64,000 bases of DNA from DTLC01 sp964555645 (GTDB taxonomy: Bacteria; Verrucomicrobiota; Verrucomicrobiia; Limisphaerales; DTLC01), in assembly GCA_964555645.1 (NCBI GenBank), contig CAZKTA010000001.1, forward strand, positions 434,001 to 498,000, given 5' to 3'. Shown here piece by piece: positions 19,658 to 29,059 of the stretch. The notes beneath the pieces were generated by a model. It worked only from the letters and a program-made list of their open reading frames with translations, was not told the DNA's origin and made no database searches. Positions within the stretch are counted from its first letter, which is position 1. Each line of letters starts with the position of its first letter. The translations under genes were made by a program, and so were the position numbers.

Positions 19658-22600
19658 ATGAAGATGCATCTAATAGCCGGCTCGTTCGCTAAATTCACGT
19701 CGCATGGTATCGGCATGGCCATAGCAGTGTGGCTAACGACCCAGGTAGCCACAGCCCAGACAACTTTCGCTTACAGGTTTACGTTCGACGACGGTTTGCT
19801 GCCGCCCACAAGCACTGTCCGTGGGAACAATCCTGGTGTTGGTGTGACAAATCGTGGTGGGTTGGGAGGAACCGGTTGTATGGTATTAACCCGGCCTGCC
19901 AGCGGCGAGACCTACGGTCATTGGGCGATAACAAACGATCTGGGTTTTGGGAACATGGTTGATGCGTTTGAGGTTCGATTTGCGCTGTACACGGGAAACG
20001 GTTCTGGTGGGAATGCTGGTGTACCGAATGCTGGTGGTAACGGGATGGTATTGCACATTGGGCCTGTGCCGCCTGTGCAGTACACTGGCAGTGCCAGCAG
20101 TTGGGGGAACGGACTGGACGTGGGATTTCGCACATACAACAGTGGGGTCAACACCGCTGGGATAAACATAGGTTACGATGCTGTGAGTGATGTATTTCGG
20201 CCTGGAGCAGGCACGCTGATCGCCAAGACGAACTTTCTTGGGTATTTTCAGACCAACAAGCCTTCGTTGGGATTTGAGTTACCTACGTGGGTGTGGTTGG
20301 TGGTGACGAACAGTCGGTTGAGTTTGGTATGCAGCAACGTGGTGTATGGTGGTGTGATGGTGTATACGAATTTGGAGCTGCCCGGGTATATCGGGATGAC
20401 ACCGTTTCATGTGACATTTACCGCAAGTGATGGTGCAGGTGCACACCAAGACGCCTGGATCGATGAGGTGACAGTCGCCATCACGAAGTTTTTGGCCAAC
20501 ACAGGTCCAGGGGCCACGGGGCGCGCACCGGAAGTTGTGATTTCACCTGTTGACCTTATTGTGCGTGAGGGTGACCCGGCCTTGTTCGTAGGTGGCGCAC
20601 GCGGTACATCACCCCTTGCATTTCAATGGTATTCGAACGGCGTGCCCGTGCCTGGCGCAACCGCGACAAGTTACGCGCTCGCAACAACGGGCGTGGTGAT
20701 GGACAACACAACGTACGGTTTTGTTGTTACAAATGCATTTGGAACAGCTGTTAGTAGCAATGCAACATTGCGGGTCGTGCGGCAACCGGTTGCGATTGTT
20801 CGACATCCGGCCAATCAGGATGTGCCTGAAGGCGCAGGTGCAACGTTCACGGTCGGTATAACGCCTGACACACTTGGCGCTGTGCAATGTCAGTGGTGGT
20901 GCATATTGCCGAACGGTCCGACAAACCAGGTGCCGCACGCAACAAATCTAACGCTGAACACGGCGCCCTTGGGCCTGCTTGATGACAGTACGGCATGGTT
21001 TGCAGTTGTAACCGGGCCGCTGAACAGTGTCACGAGTGCGGTTGCACGTGTGACGGTGCTGCCGAAAGCACGGATCCATGTGCCAGCGGTAGCTGTCGGC
21101 GGAACCAACCTTGAATTGCGATGGTCGCCTAAGCGGGGGACATTGGAATGGGCAACCAACATTCTTGGGCCATGGTTCACTTTGCCGGGTTGCACAAATG
21201 GGTTGGCGCAGGTGCCGATTGACACAGCAGTGCCGCAACAGTTCTTTCGGCTCCGCCAGTTTGGCCGGGTTGCGCCTCGTGGCGATTACACCCCTTATGT
21301 GCAGGTTGTGCAAAATGCTAATGGCCTGAACAGGATTTACCGGACGGCGTTATTGCGGTATCCACTTGGTCGGGTTGGGTTTTGGTCAATAGACGCGGGC
21401 GAATTTGCTGACAGCGTGACGCGTGCTGTTCGTGTTTACCCGTGTGTAGGAGAACCTGCTTTTCGTGACAGGACGAATGATTGGCGTGAGACAGTTACGG
21501 GTACACCGGCCCGCGTTTGGATTAGTTATAAAACAAACACCCCTGCAATGGGGGGGCAGCTCGAGGCAACGGTGACCCCGTGTGTGACCCTGTACCGGCT
21601 GAAGTTTCCGGAGAGCCAGCTTGCGAAGCTGGCGGTGTTATTCGTTAAAGATGAGCAGATCGGTAACCTGAATTGGACAAGCAACGTACTGCAGATCGTT
21701 GATGATCAGACAGTTGAGATTACGTTGGGCAGGTCAAACAGCACACGCCGCGCTTATTGTTTTGTACGATTTGATCAGCCATGTGCGAGCTACGGTGTAA
21801 CGATTGACGAGGCGGTTTATTCAGGGCAAAAAAACGCAGCGGGACAGGTCATTGGTGCGTACTTACGTTTTAATGCCGACTCTGTTACCGCGGCGGTTGC
21901 TCTGTCGCACCAGAGCATGGGTGAAGCCCGCAGCCATTTGGCCAACGAAAGCCCAAATCTGGATTTTGATGAGGCAGCCTGGCGGTTGCACTGTGCTTGG
22001 ATTGGGACGCTGGGCAAAGTGGAGGCCGAAGGTCCTGAGCTGCGGTTGCGCCAGCTATATACTGCGTTGTACACGGTTTACGCTAACGTCATTGATGTTT
22101 CCGACAACCCGAACTACACCGGTTACAAGCCTTTGCTAACGGTGTCGTCGAGTGATTACTGGCAATACGTTGGCGGTTATTTGCGCTGTAGTTGGGACAA
22201 CAGCCGGGCAACATATGCATTGCTTGCTTTAATCGATCCGGACCTGTTTACGCACATTTTAAACACGTACCTTGTTCAGTATGCAAAGGATGGTCGGTTC
22301 TGGGGTGACTGGTGCCCGTACGGGCTAAACCGAAGCGGCGGTTCAGGTACGTGGGCACAAAACATCGCCCTGCTTGGAATGCGTCAAGGTGTAGGCGCGG
22401 TTGATTACGCGCTGTTCAAGCATGCAGCCAGAGCCACCATCCTCAATCACAATGAGTTCCTCACTAACGGATACAGATCGTATCCGGAAGACAACTGTGC
22501 ATCACGCACACTGGAGCATTGTCCGCAGGTACAAGCGCTGGCGCTTCTGGCAAAAGAAGTTGGTGACATTTCAACTTATGCACTTTTTTATCCGCATCGG

Positions 22601-23497
22601 AAGAACTTCCTGCATTTATGGGACCCGGTAAATTTACAGTTCCGTGCGCGATATGCTGACGGGCGTTTTGCGGGGCTTGGCCAGGGATTCTTCGAAGGCG
22701 ATGGCATTGATTACAGGTTCATGGCGCCGCATGATCCGTACACACTGCTTGCGCTTTATGGCGCCTCCAATTCTGTGAACCTGATTAGCAATTACGTTGC
22801 GTGGCGTTCTGACTACAACGATTATCAACTTATCTACTGCATGTTACCTATGTTCGCCGACCGGGCTGACATGACTCAGTGGCTGGTCCGTGCTGTCCAT
22901 GTACCGAAATTCGAGCATTTGAACATGGCCGAAGGCTACTGGCCAGGCCCGAAAGGTTGTTACTACACCAGCAGCGCGGGTGCGTTAGCATGTTGGTTGT
23001 TGGGATTGTATTGGATTCACACATCGGGTGGAACTTGGCTGTTGGCGTCGCCAAGCTTTGATCGCGTAACTATTCACGGCGCGAGTGACTTGACAATCCA
23101 GGCCTTCAACAACAGCTCGACTAACCACTACATTTGCAGAGTGCGGTTGGATGGCGCACTTTATCCTGCATTGCAATTTTCAGGGGCAACACTTGTTTCT
23201 AGCAACCGCACGATCCAAGTTGTTTTGACTAATGCGCCAGTGAAACCCGGTTTGTTGTACGTTAGCTCAACGGACGGCGAGTTGTTGGAGGTGCGTGGGG
23301 ATAGTCAGACTTGGCTAGAATGTGATTTAGAGCCGATGGCGATGAACTGTCAGCTCAAGATTTATTGTGCTTCACGCCCTGCAACTGTGATGGTGAATGG
23401 TCAACCTTTCGCTGATTGGCTTTATGATTCAGCCGACCAATTGCTGTGCTTGCCGTCAGCCGGCCGAGGAACGTACAGGGTTGAACTTCCCAAGTAG
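19658..23497 (+). CDS. Lectin-like module + Ig + C-terminal-type module + GH92-like mannosidase fusion
   Basis: 1,279 aa. Signal peptide, cleavage likely after TQVATA (about residue 33), lectin-like module 37-275, two Ig-like domains to about 467, then the module that normally ends such proteins (LRWSPKRGTLEWATNILGPW ... QQFFRLRQ), and then a full GH92-like domain from about 540 to the end, about 43 percent of the protein. The GH92 part parallels the free-standing paralogue at 34841: LLRYPLGRVGFWSIDAGEF, GGYLRCSWDNSRATYALLAL, GFFEGDGIDYRFMAPHDPYT with Glu1013 as expected general acid, and a C-terminal SSTDGELLEV. As in the other two copies, GNDDxGxMSAW is replaced (CYYTSSAGALACWLLG). Probably secreted; alpha-mannosidase activity is inferred. 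Confidence 0.8.
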   Translation: MKMHLIAGSFAKFTSHGIGMAIAVWLTTQVATAQTTFAYRFTFDDGLLPPTSTVRGNNPGVGVTNRGGLGGTGCMVLTRPASGETYGHWAITNDLGFGNMVDAFEVRFALYTGNGSGGNAGVPNAGGNGMVLHIGPVPPVQYTGSASSWGNGLDVGFRTYNSGVNTAGINIGYDAVSDVFRPGAGTLIAKTNFLGYFQTNKPSLGFELPTWVWLVVTNSRLSLVCSNVVYGGVMVYTNLELPGYIGMTPFHVTFTASDGAGAHQDAWIDEVTVAITKFLANTGPGATGRAPEVVISPVDLIVREGDPALFVGGARGTSPLAFQWYSNGVPVPGATATSYALATTGVVMDNTTYGFVVTNAFGTAVSSNATLRVVRQPVAIVRHPANQDVPEGAGATFTVGITPDTLGAVQCQWWCILPNGPTNQVPHATNLTLNTAPLGLLDDSTAWFAVVTGPLNSVTSAVARVTVLPKARIHVPAVAVGGTNLELRWSPKRGTLEWATNILGPWFTLPGCTNGLAQVPIDTAVPQQFFRLRQFGRVAPRGDYTPYVQVVQNANGLNRIYRTALLRYPLGRVGFWSIDAGEFADSVTRAVRVYPCVGEPAFRDRTNDWRETVTGTPARVWISYKTNTPAMGGQLEATVTPCVTLYRLKFPESQLAKLAVLFVKDEQIGNLNWTSNVLQIVDDQTVEITLGRSNSTRRAYCFVRFDQPCASYGVTIDEAVYSGQKNAAGQVIGAYLRFNADSVTAAVALSHQSMGEARSHLANESPNLDFDEAAWRLHCAWIGTLGKVEAEGPELRLRQLYTALYTVYANVIDVSDNPNYTGYKPLLTVSSSDYWQYVGGYLRCSWDNSRATYALLALIDPDLFTHILNTYLVQYAKDGRFWGDWCPYGLNRSGGSGTWAQNIALLGMRQGVGAVDYALFKHAARATILNHNEFLTNGYRSYPEDNCASRTLEHCPQVQALALLAKEVGDISTYALFYPHRKNFLHLWDPVNLQFRARYADGRFAGLGQGFFEGDGIDYRFMAPHDPYTLLALYGASNSVNLISNYVAWRSDYNDYQLIYCMLPMFADRADMTQWLVRAVHVPKFEHLNMAEGYWPGPKGCYYTSSAGALACWLLGLYWIHTSGGTWLLASPSFDRVTIHGASDLTIQAFNNSSTNHYICRVRLDGALYPALQFSGATLVSSNRTIQVVLTNAPVKPGLLYVSSTDGELLEVRGDSQTWLECDLEPMAMNCQLKIYCASRPATVMVNGQPFADWLYDSADQLLCLPSAGRGTYRVELPK
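19814..20470 (+). repeat. 657-bp direct repeat, copy 2 (lectin-like module)
   Basis: Second copy of 16321-16977. It lies in the same reading frame position of the lectin-like module in the following gene, while signal peptides and all downstream domains of the two genes differ. This points to recent gene conversion or segmental copying. Confidence 0.95.
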
Positions 23498-23727
23498 TGG
23501 GGTCGCGCTTCGGCGCTGCCTAGACTGGATTCGCGCAGCTCTCTTGGTGGGTAAGGGCGCGTTTGTACGGAGTACTATTATGGGCAGAAATTTCAACCCG
23601 CTTGGCGGCCGATAAAAAGTGTAAAGAATCTGAGAATCGGTGCACCAGTCGGGCCTTGGGAATGCACGACCAGCGAAGTAGTTTGGCTTCATTAAAGCGG
23701 CTTTACTTAGACTTGGGTTTTAAATGA

Positions 23728-26700
23728 ATGACAGCGCTTTGGTCCAACTGCAGTGGTTGTCCGAGAGTAGGCATTGCATTGCTGGTGGTACTTTTGTGCA
23801 TCCAGTGTTTGGGTGCCCAAAGATTGTTATGGCAATTGGGGAAGTTTGATAAGTCTGAACAAGAATTTACCGTTGTTGTTAGGCCAGATATGCCACAGCC
23901 GTTCGAACTCCAGGTCGGCTCTGGCGGTGCATCGACTCGGTGGCCGCGGTTTCATCCTGGTTCGGGCAATGGGGCATTTGGTGCACAGTGCTTGAGGTAC
24001 GTTTTGTTGTTTGATTTCGGCCCGGTGGTTCCGACTGGGGTTTTTTATCTCGACATGAGTTTGTTGTTCCGCCAACCGCGCGAACCCATGTTGGAGCTCA
24101 TTGTCAACGGGCATACCGGTCGGTTTTATTTCCAGCCCGAGCCGATGCTCGAGTTAGGCAACTGGGACGATCAATTCAACCCGATCAGGTCTGTGGCGCG
24201 GCGGCGAATTGCGTTGCCGGCGGCATTGTTCAAACCCGGACTGAACAGGTTCGAATTTGTGGCATTGGACGAGCCGCAAACCGTCGTTAGCAATCAAACT
24301 GTAGGCGGGAGCGGGGATTCCGGCTTTTTCTACGACGCAATGTCGCTGGAGCATGATCCGAACGGCACAATTGAAGATTCCTTCGACGCGGTGTTGCAAC
24401 CTACTGGGCTTTATCCGCGAACCTCTGCGGGTGTAAAACTCGAGTGCAGCCTGTTTGTCAGATTCCCCGCTTCATGTTCTGGTGGTATGGTGCAATTGAG
24501 CATAGGAAACTTTACCACCAACATGAGCCTGAGAAAATCGGCTGACTTTGGTGAATCACGCTACACCATTTTGCTGCCGGCCAATCTCAAGGAGAGCGAT
24601 TTCAAGATCGAGTTCTTCGGCACCGGTACGCCTGACAAACGCTGGTTACAAACCTGCACAGGCAGGTTTAGTCCTGTGCGTAAATGGACGGTGTTTTACG
24701 CGCCTAGCATGCATCTTGACATTGGTTACACGGATTATCGGGCCAAGGTTGCGGAAGTCCACGGGCGCGTGTTAGATGATTTACTCGACCTGTTGGACAA
24801 GCATCCCACCTACCGGTTCAACCTGGATGGCAGTTGGATAGTTGAGCAATGGCTTGCGACGCGTTCCGCTGCACAGGTTCGCCGCCTTGGTAAACACACG
24901 CGTGCTGGTCGGATTGGCACGAGCGCGTTTTATGCAAGTTTTTACACTGATTACCCTAGTTACGAAACTTTTGTGCGTAATCTGTACTTTGCAAAACAAT
25001 TGGAGCAGCAGTGTGGTATTCCGTTTGATTTTGCTTTGATTACCGATATACCGGGTAATTCGTGGTCAGTGCCATCGATCCTGGCATCAGCGGGCATACA
25101 CTACTTTGCATGTGCAGCAAACCAGGATCGTGGCCCGCTCCTAGTGTTGGGGCGTTGGCATTTGCGCTCGCCATTTTGGTGGGAGGGACCGGACGGTAAG
25201 CGCGTATTAACTTGGTACTCATCGCATTACCACCAGCTTAAAGCTGTTGCAGGTTTGCCACCTACAATCCAGTCATGTCGAAGCGGCCTAGCACGGTTCC
25301 TCGCGATGTACGAGCGGGCGGGTTACAAGCCGGATGCGGTTTTGCTGTACGGCACTGAGGTCGAAAACTTGCCATTGGAGTTTGATGATGCGGGTTTTGT
25401 TGATCGGTGGAATAGAGCCTATGCGTATCCGCGGATTGTGATTTGTCGGTTCCCAGAATTTTTCCGCTACATCGAGCAGCGGTATGGAGCAGACCTGCCT
25501 GTCGTACGCGGGGAAGCCGGGCCGTATTGGGCCGATAGTGTGACCGGGTTTGCGTGGGCCACGGCACGCGATCGGCTAAACCAGCTTAGGGCGGTTACGG
25601 CGGAGGCACTGGCGAGCTTAACCGCCGCGTTGAAGCCTCAACTTCGGTACCCTCATGAATTGTCCAGCGATACTTGGCGAAACATTTTGCTGTATTGCGA
25701 GCATTCGTACGGATCGCATCGCACGGGCGGTCAGCCCGAGCACGATGAAACAATTGGCCAGTTGATGGAAAAAGAAGAGCAAGTCGCACGCGCGGAGGGT
25801 AACATTCACAAACTCATGCGCCAGGCGCTGAGTCAACTCGCCGATCAAATCCAGACTGAGGGTGCGAATTTAATAGTGTTCAATCCGCTTAGCTGGGTGC
25901 ACAGCGCCCCCGTGAAGTTCATGGTGGATGAAGGAACCGGTTTGAGAGACGCGGCCACAGGTAGGCTTGTCCCGTACGAAGTGCTGGAGCGCAAGCATGG
26001 TGCTCGGAAGATCAGGTTCTGGGCTGAGGATGTGCCGGCAGTCGGATACAAGGTTTATCGCATCGAGCGCGGCCAGGGCACGCCAGCTGCTCCCACACAA
26101 CCCGAATCACCGACAAAGGTGGTGGAAAACAAGTTTTACCGGATCACGCTCGACCCAGCACGCGCCGCCATTGCGGGGATCTTCGATAAGGAGCTTGGAG
26201 TTGAGCTTGTTGACACAGCGAATGAGTACAGACTGAACGAGTACCTGTATGTATCAGGAGGCGACAATTCACAGCTTTTGCGGCCATTACATTGGTTGCC
26301 CGAACCGCAACTGACGATTCACCGGACTGAGAGCGGGACCGTGCTCGGGGTAGAACGAACACCTTTGGGACAACGTGTGCGGATGCGGGGGCAGGCATAT
26401 CGCACACCGCGAATCGAGACGGAGATATTTTTGCCAGACGCAGCCAAACGCGTCGAGTTCCGCAATACAATCGAGATTGAACTCGGATATACAAAGCAAG
26501 CCTCGTACTTTGCATTTCCGTTTGCGTTGCGCCCAGCAACTTTTAGATTCAACATTGCTAACGGGTTTGTGAATCCGGCTACGGACCTGTTGGAAGGCGC
26601 CTGTAACGAGACCTTCATGGCACAGGATGTCGTGAATGTCTCAGACGGACGCGCTGCGGTTGACCTAGCCGTTGTGGAGAGCCCGTTGATCTGTCTGGGC

Positions 26701-27258
26701 GATATTGTCCGCGGGCGCTGGCCCAAATGGTTTACCAACGACACGCCCACAGTCTTTTCCTTTGTGTTAAACAACTTTTGGTCCTCGAAATGGATGGGCA
26801 GAAAATCGGTCGAGCTCATTTGTCAGTACGCACTCACTAGCCGCGGACAGTTCGACCCAGTTGCTTCAACTTGGTTCGGGTTACAGACGCGGACACCGCT
26901 CGAGGCAGGTGAGTTAAAGCCGAGTGACAAGTCGGCGAGAAAACTTGGGGAATTACCGGCTGCAGCGGCCAGCCTGTTGACCCTTCTGCCAACGAATTTA
27001 GTGTTGACAGCTTGCAAAGCCGCTGAGGATGGGGGCGGTCTGGTGGTTCGGGTGCGTGAAACTGCTGGCCGGAAAACAGAGGGGATGCTTAAGCTGCCAT
27101 TTTTCACCGTTATGTCTGCGCATGAAGCAAACCTGCTCGAAGTGCGCGGGCGACCGTTGCCTTACGAGCGCCACGTCGTTCGCTTCAGTATCGGGCCAAA
27201 CGACGTGGTTACATTGCGGCTAGGCGTGCGGCCCGAGTTGGAGGCCTGCTCCCAATGA
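23728..27258 (+). CDS. GH38-like alpha-mannosidase with N-terminal PL4-type jelly roll
   Basis: 1,176 aa, signal peptide (VGIALLVVLLCIQCLGAQ). Residues about 33-200 resemble the C-terminal carbohydrate-binding domain of rhamnogalacturonan lyases (LLWQLGKFDKSEQEF at its start, ARRRIALPAALFKPGLNRFE later). The GH38 core begins with YAPSMHLDIGYTDY, giving the zinc ligands His329 and Asp331; the nucleophile position is Asp440 in ITDIPGNSWSVPSIL. A helical bundle and the GH38 C-terminal beta-domain follow (VVENKFYRITLDPA, FDKELGVELVD). GH38 enzymes are zinc-dependent retaining alpha-mannosidases. First gene of the long operon; its stop overlaps the next start (ATGA). The 230 bases upstream should hold the operon promoter, not recognised by eye. 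Confidence 0.75.
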   Translation: MTALWSNCSGCPRVGIALLVVLLCIQCLGAQRLLWQLGKFDKSEQEFTVVVRPDMPQPFELQVGSGGASTRWPRFHPGSGNGAFGAQCLRYVLLFDFGPVVPTGVFYLDMSLLFRQPREPMLELIVNGHTGRFYFQPEPMLELGNWDDQFNPIRSVARRRIALPAALFKPGLNRFEFVALDEPQTVVSNQTVGGSGDSGFFYDAMSLEHDPNGTIEDSFDAVLQPTGLYPRTSAGVKLECSLFVRFPASCSGGMVQLSIGNFTTNMSLRKSADFGESRYTILLPANLKESDFKIEFFGTGTPDKRWLQTCTGRFSPVRKWTVFYAPSMHLDIGYTDYRAKVAEVHGRVLDDLLDLLDKHPTYRFNLDGSWIVEQWLATRSAAQVRRLGKHTRAGRIGTSAFYASFYTDYPSYETFVRNLYFAKQLEQQCGIPFDFALITDIPGNSWSVPSILASAGIHYFACAANQDRGPLLVLGRWHLRSPFWWEGPDGKRVLTWYSSHYHQLKAVAGLPPTIQSCRSGLARFLAMYERAGYKPDAVLLYGTEVENLPLEFDDAGFVDRWNRAYAYPRIVICRFPEFFRYIEQRYGADLPVVRGEAGPYWADSVTGFAWATARDRLNQLRAVTAEALASLTAALKPQLRYPHELSSDTWRNILLYCEHSYGSHRTGGQPEHDETIGQLMEKEEQVARAEGNIHKLMRQALSQLADQIQTEGANLIVFNPLSWVHSAPVKFMVDEGTGLRDAATGRLVPYEVLERKHGARKIRFWAEDVPAVGYKVYRIERGQGTPAAPTQPESPTKVVENKFYRITLDPARAAIAGIFDKELGVELVDTANEYRLNEYLYVSGGDNSQLLRPLHWLPEPQLTIHRTESGTVLGVERTPLGQRVRMRGQAYRTPRIETEIFLPDAAKRVEFRNTIEIELGYTKQASYFAFPFALRPATFRFNIANGFVNPATDLLEGACNETFMAQDVVNVSDGRAAVDLAVVESPLICLGDIVRGRWPKWFTNDTPTVFSFVLNNFWSSKWMGRKSVELICQYALTSRGQFDPVASTWFGLQTRTPLEAGELKPSDKSARKLGELPAAAASLLTLLPTNLVLTACKAAEDGGGLVVRVRETAGRKTEGMLKLPFFTVMSAHEANLLEVRGRPLPYERHVVRFSIGPNDVVTLRLGVRPELEACSQ

Positions 27259-28226
27259 TTATCGCAGAATACTTGCCTGCGCGGCGGACTGTACTGTGGG
27301 ACCTAGCCCGGCAGATGGGTATCCGGTACGCAATCGTCAACGCCAAAGCGGAGCGGACCGGGTTGAACCCGCCGTGGGACATTGACGCATTGCGCCAGGT
27401 ACAACGTGATTTTGCGGAAGCGGGCTTGGCCATTTACGGTCTTGAAAGTGACCAGTTTAACATGGACAGGATCAAGCTCGGGTTGCCCGGCCGGGACGAG
27501 GACATCGAGCGGTTTTGTCAACTGGTGATGAACATGGGCGAGTTGGGGATACGATTGCTTTGCTACAATTTCATGCCAAGAATCGGCTGGCTTCGGACCG
27601 AGACGGCTGTACCTGCGCGCGGGGGTGCGCTGGTGTCGCGGTTCAATTTGGGCCAATTGCCGCAGGAGTTGACTGAAGTCGGCGAGGTGCCGGCTGAGTG
27701 GATTTGGAATAACTACGGTGTTTTTATACAGCGAGTCGTGCCCGTGGCCGAGAAAGCCGGCGTGCAACTTGCACTGCATCCGGACGACCCGCCGTTGCCT
27801 GCGGTGCGGGGTGTGGCCAGGATTTTTTTCACGGTGGAAGCCTTTGACAGGGCATATGCGCTAGCGCCCAGCCCGTGTAACGGTGTGACCTTTTGCAGAG
27901 CAAACTTCAAACTCATGGGCGCGGATTTACCAGTGTGCATACGTCAATTTGCGGAACAGAAGCGGCTTTTCTTTGTGCACTTGCGTGAGGTGCGCGGTAC
28001 GGTGGAACAGTTCGAGGAGGTATTCCATGACGAAGCAGCACCTGCGCTGATTGAAACACTTCGTGTTTGCCACGAAGTCGGGTTTACCGGGCCGCTCCGA
28101 TGTGATCACGTGCCCACACTTGCGGGTGAGCAGAATGAGGAGCCGGGATACGGCACATTGGGACGGCTGTTCGCAAACGGCTACATCATGGGGTTGATGG
28201 ATGCACTCGGCATTCCACGCGGATGA
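27255..28226 (+). CDS. Mannonate dehydratase family protein (UxuA-type)
   Basis: 323 aa, against about 390 for E. coli UxuA, so a shortened member. TIM-barrel pattern with the expected metal ligands: His175 in LALHPDDPP, Cys214 in TFCRANF, His242 in FVHLREVRG, and Asp284-His285 in LRCDHVP. No signal peptide, so cytoplasmic. UxuA dehydrates D-mannonate to 2-keto-3-deoxy-D-gluconate. It overlaps the GH38 gene before it and the lactonase gene after it by ATGA, so the three are translationally coupled. No uronate isomerase or classic fructuronate reductase is nearby, which makes mannonate from free mannose (via SDR and lactonase) a reasonable source; mannonate from uronates is the alternative. 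Confidence 0.8.
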   Translation: MIIAEYLPARRTVLWDLARQMGIRYAIVNAKAERTGLNPPWDIDALRQVQRDFAEAGLAIYGLESDQFNMDRIKLGLPGRDEDIERFCQLVMNMGELGIRLLCYNFMPRIGWLRTETAVPARGGALVSRFNLGQLPQELTEVGEVPAEWIWNNYGVFIQRVVPVAEKAGVQLALHPDDPPLPAVRGVARIFFTVEAFDRAYALAPSPCNGVTFCRANFKLMGADLPVCIRQFAEQKRLFFVHLREVRGTVEQFEEVFHDEAAPALIETLRVCHEVGFTGPLRCDHVPTLAGEQNEEPGYGTLGRLFANGYIMGLMDALGIPRG

Positions 28227-29059
28227 GACCTGGAACACACATCAAGGTTTTAGCTTCGGGACTGAGTTTCCCCGAGGGGCCGGCTTTCGACTCGAGGGGC
28301 ACGCTCTGGTTTGTTGAGCTTAAGGGTGGAACTCTCGTGCAGTTTACTGTCGAGGGGCTGCAACGCATCCAAACGAGGGGATCACCTAATGGAATTGCCA
28401 TCGGATGCAATGATGAAATCTGGTTTTGCGATGCCGGTCAATGCGCGGTCCGCAGGTACAGACCCGGCGACGGCTCGTTTGAGACACTGGTAAGCCATTT
28501 GAATGGCAACGTCCTGGCCAAGCCGAACGACCTTGCATTTGATAGTGTTGGGAACTTGGTTTTCACCTGCCCGGGCGGATCCGAAACCGCACCGATCGGT
28601 TACGTATGCTGTCTACGGCCAGATGGCAACGTTCAAAAAGTTGCCAGTGGAATGTATTTCCCGAACGGGTTGGCGTTTTGGGATGGGGACCGCGTATTGG
28701 TTATTGCCGAGACGCATCGGCAACGGCTCTGGCGTGGTTGGTGGGACGCAGGCACGGCAACTTGGCACGACCCACACCCATGGGCCGATGTCGGGGGGCG
28801 CGTTGGCCCGGACGGCATGGCAGTTGGCGCGGATGGGTTGGTGTATGTTGCGGTTTATGGTGCTGGCCACATTAAAGCCGTTGGGCCGGACGGCACAGTA
28901 ATGGCCGTGTATGAGCTGCCTGGCAGGAACCCGACGAATTGTGCATTTGACCCGAACGGCAAACTTGGGTTGGTCGTTACCGAAGCCGAGAAAGGGCTTT
29001 TGTTGAGTTTGCCCGGACTCGGTCCTGGGGCGCCCATATTTAAGCCACACCCAAAATGA
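28223..29059 (+). CDS. SMP-30/gluconolactonase-family sugar lactonase
   Basis: 278 aa six-bladed beta-propeller of the SMP-30/gluconolactonase/LRE family. Metal-site residues appear at the usual places: Glu in LSFPEGPAFD, Asn in KPNDLAFDS, Asp in GPDGMAVG. These enzymes hydrolyse aldono- or other sugar lactones with a divalent cation. No signal peptide. It sits between the UxuA-type dehydratase and the transporter with ATGA overlaps on both sides, so in context it should open a sugar lactone to the aldonate that the dehydratase uses. The specific lactone cannot be read from the sequence. Confidence 0.85.
   Translation: MRPGTHIKVLASGLSFPEGPAFDSRGTLWFVELKGGTLVQFTVEGLQRIQTRGSPNGIAIGCNDEIWFCDAGQCAVRRYRPGDGSFETLVSHLNGNVLAKPNDLAFDSVGNLVFTCPGGSETAPIGYVCCLRPDGNVQKVASGMYFPNGLAFWDGDRVLVIAETHRQRLWRGWWDAGTATWHDPHPWADVGGRVGPDGMAVGADGLVYVAVYGAGHIKAVGPDGTVMAVYELPGRNPTNCAFDPNGKLGLVVTEAEKGLLLSLPGLGPGAPIFKPHPK

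Noticed and set aside
23505..23516. GCGC-TTCG-GCGC hairpin after the GH92 fusion gene
   Set aside because: Only a 4-bp stem and no T-run; not enough to call a terminator.
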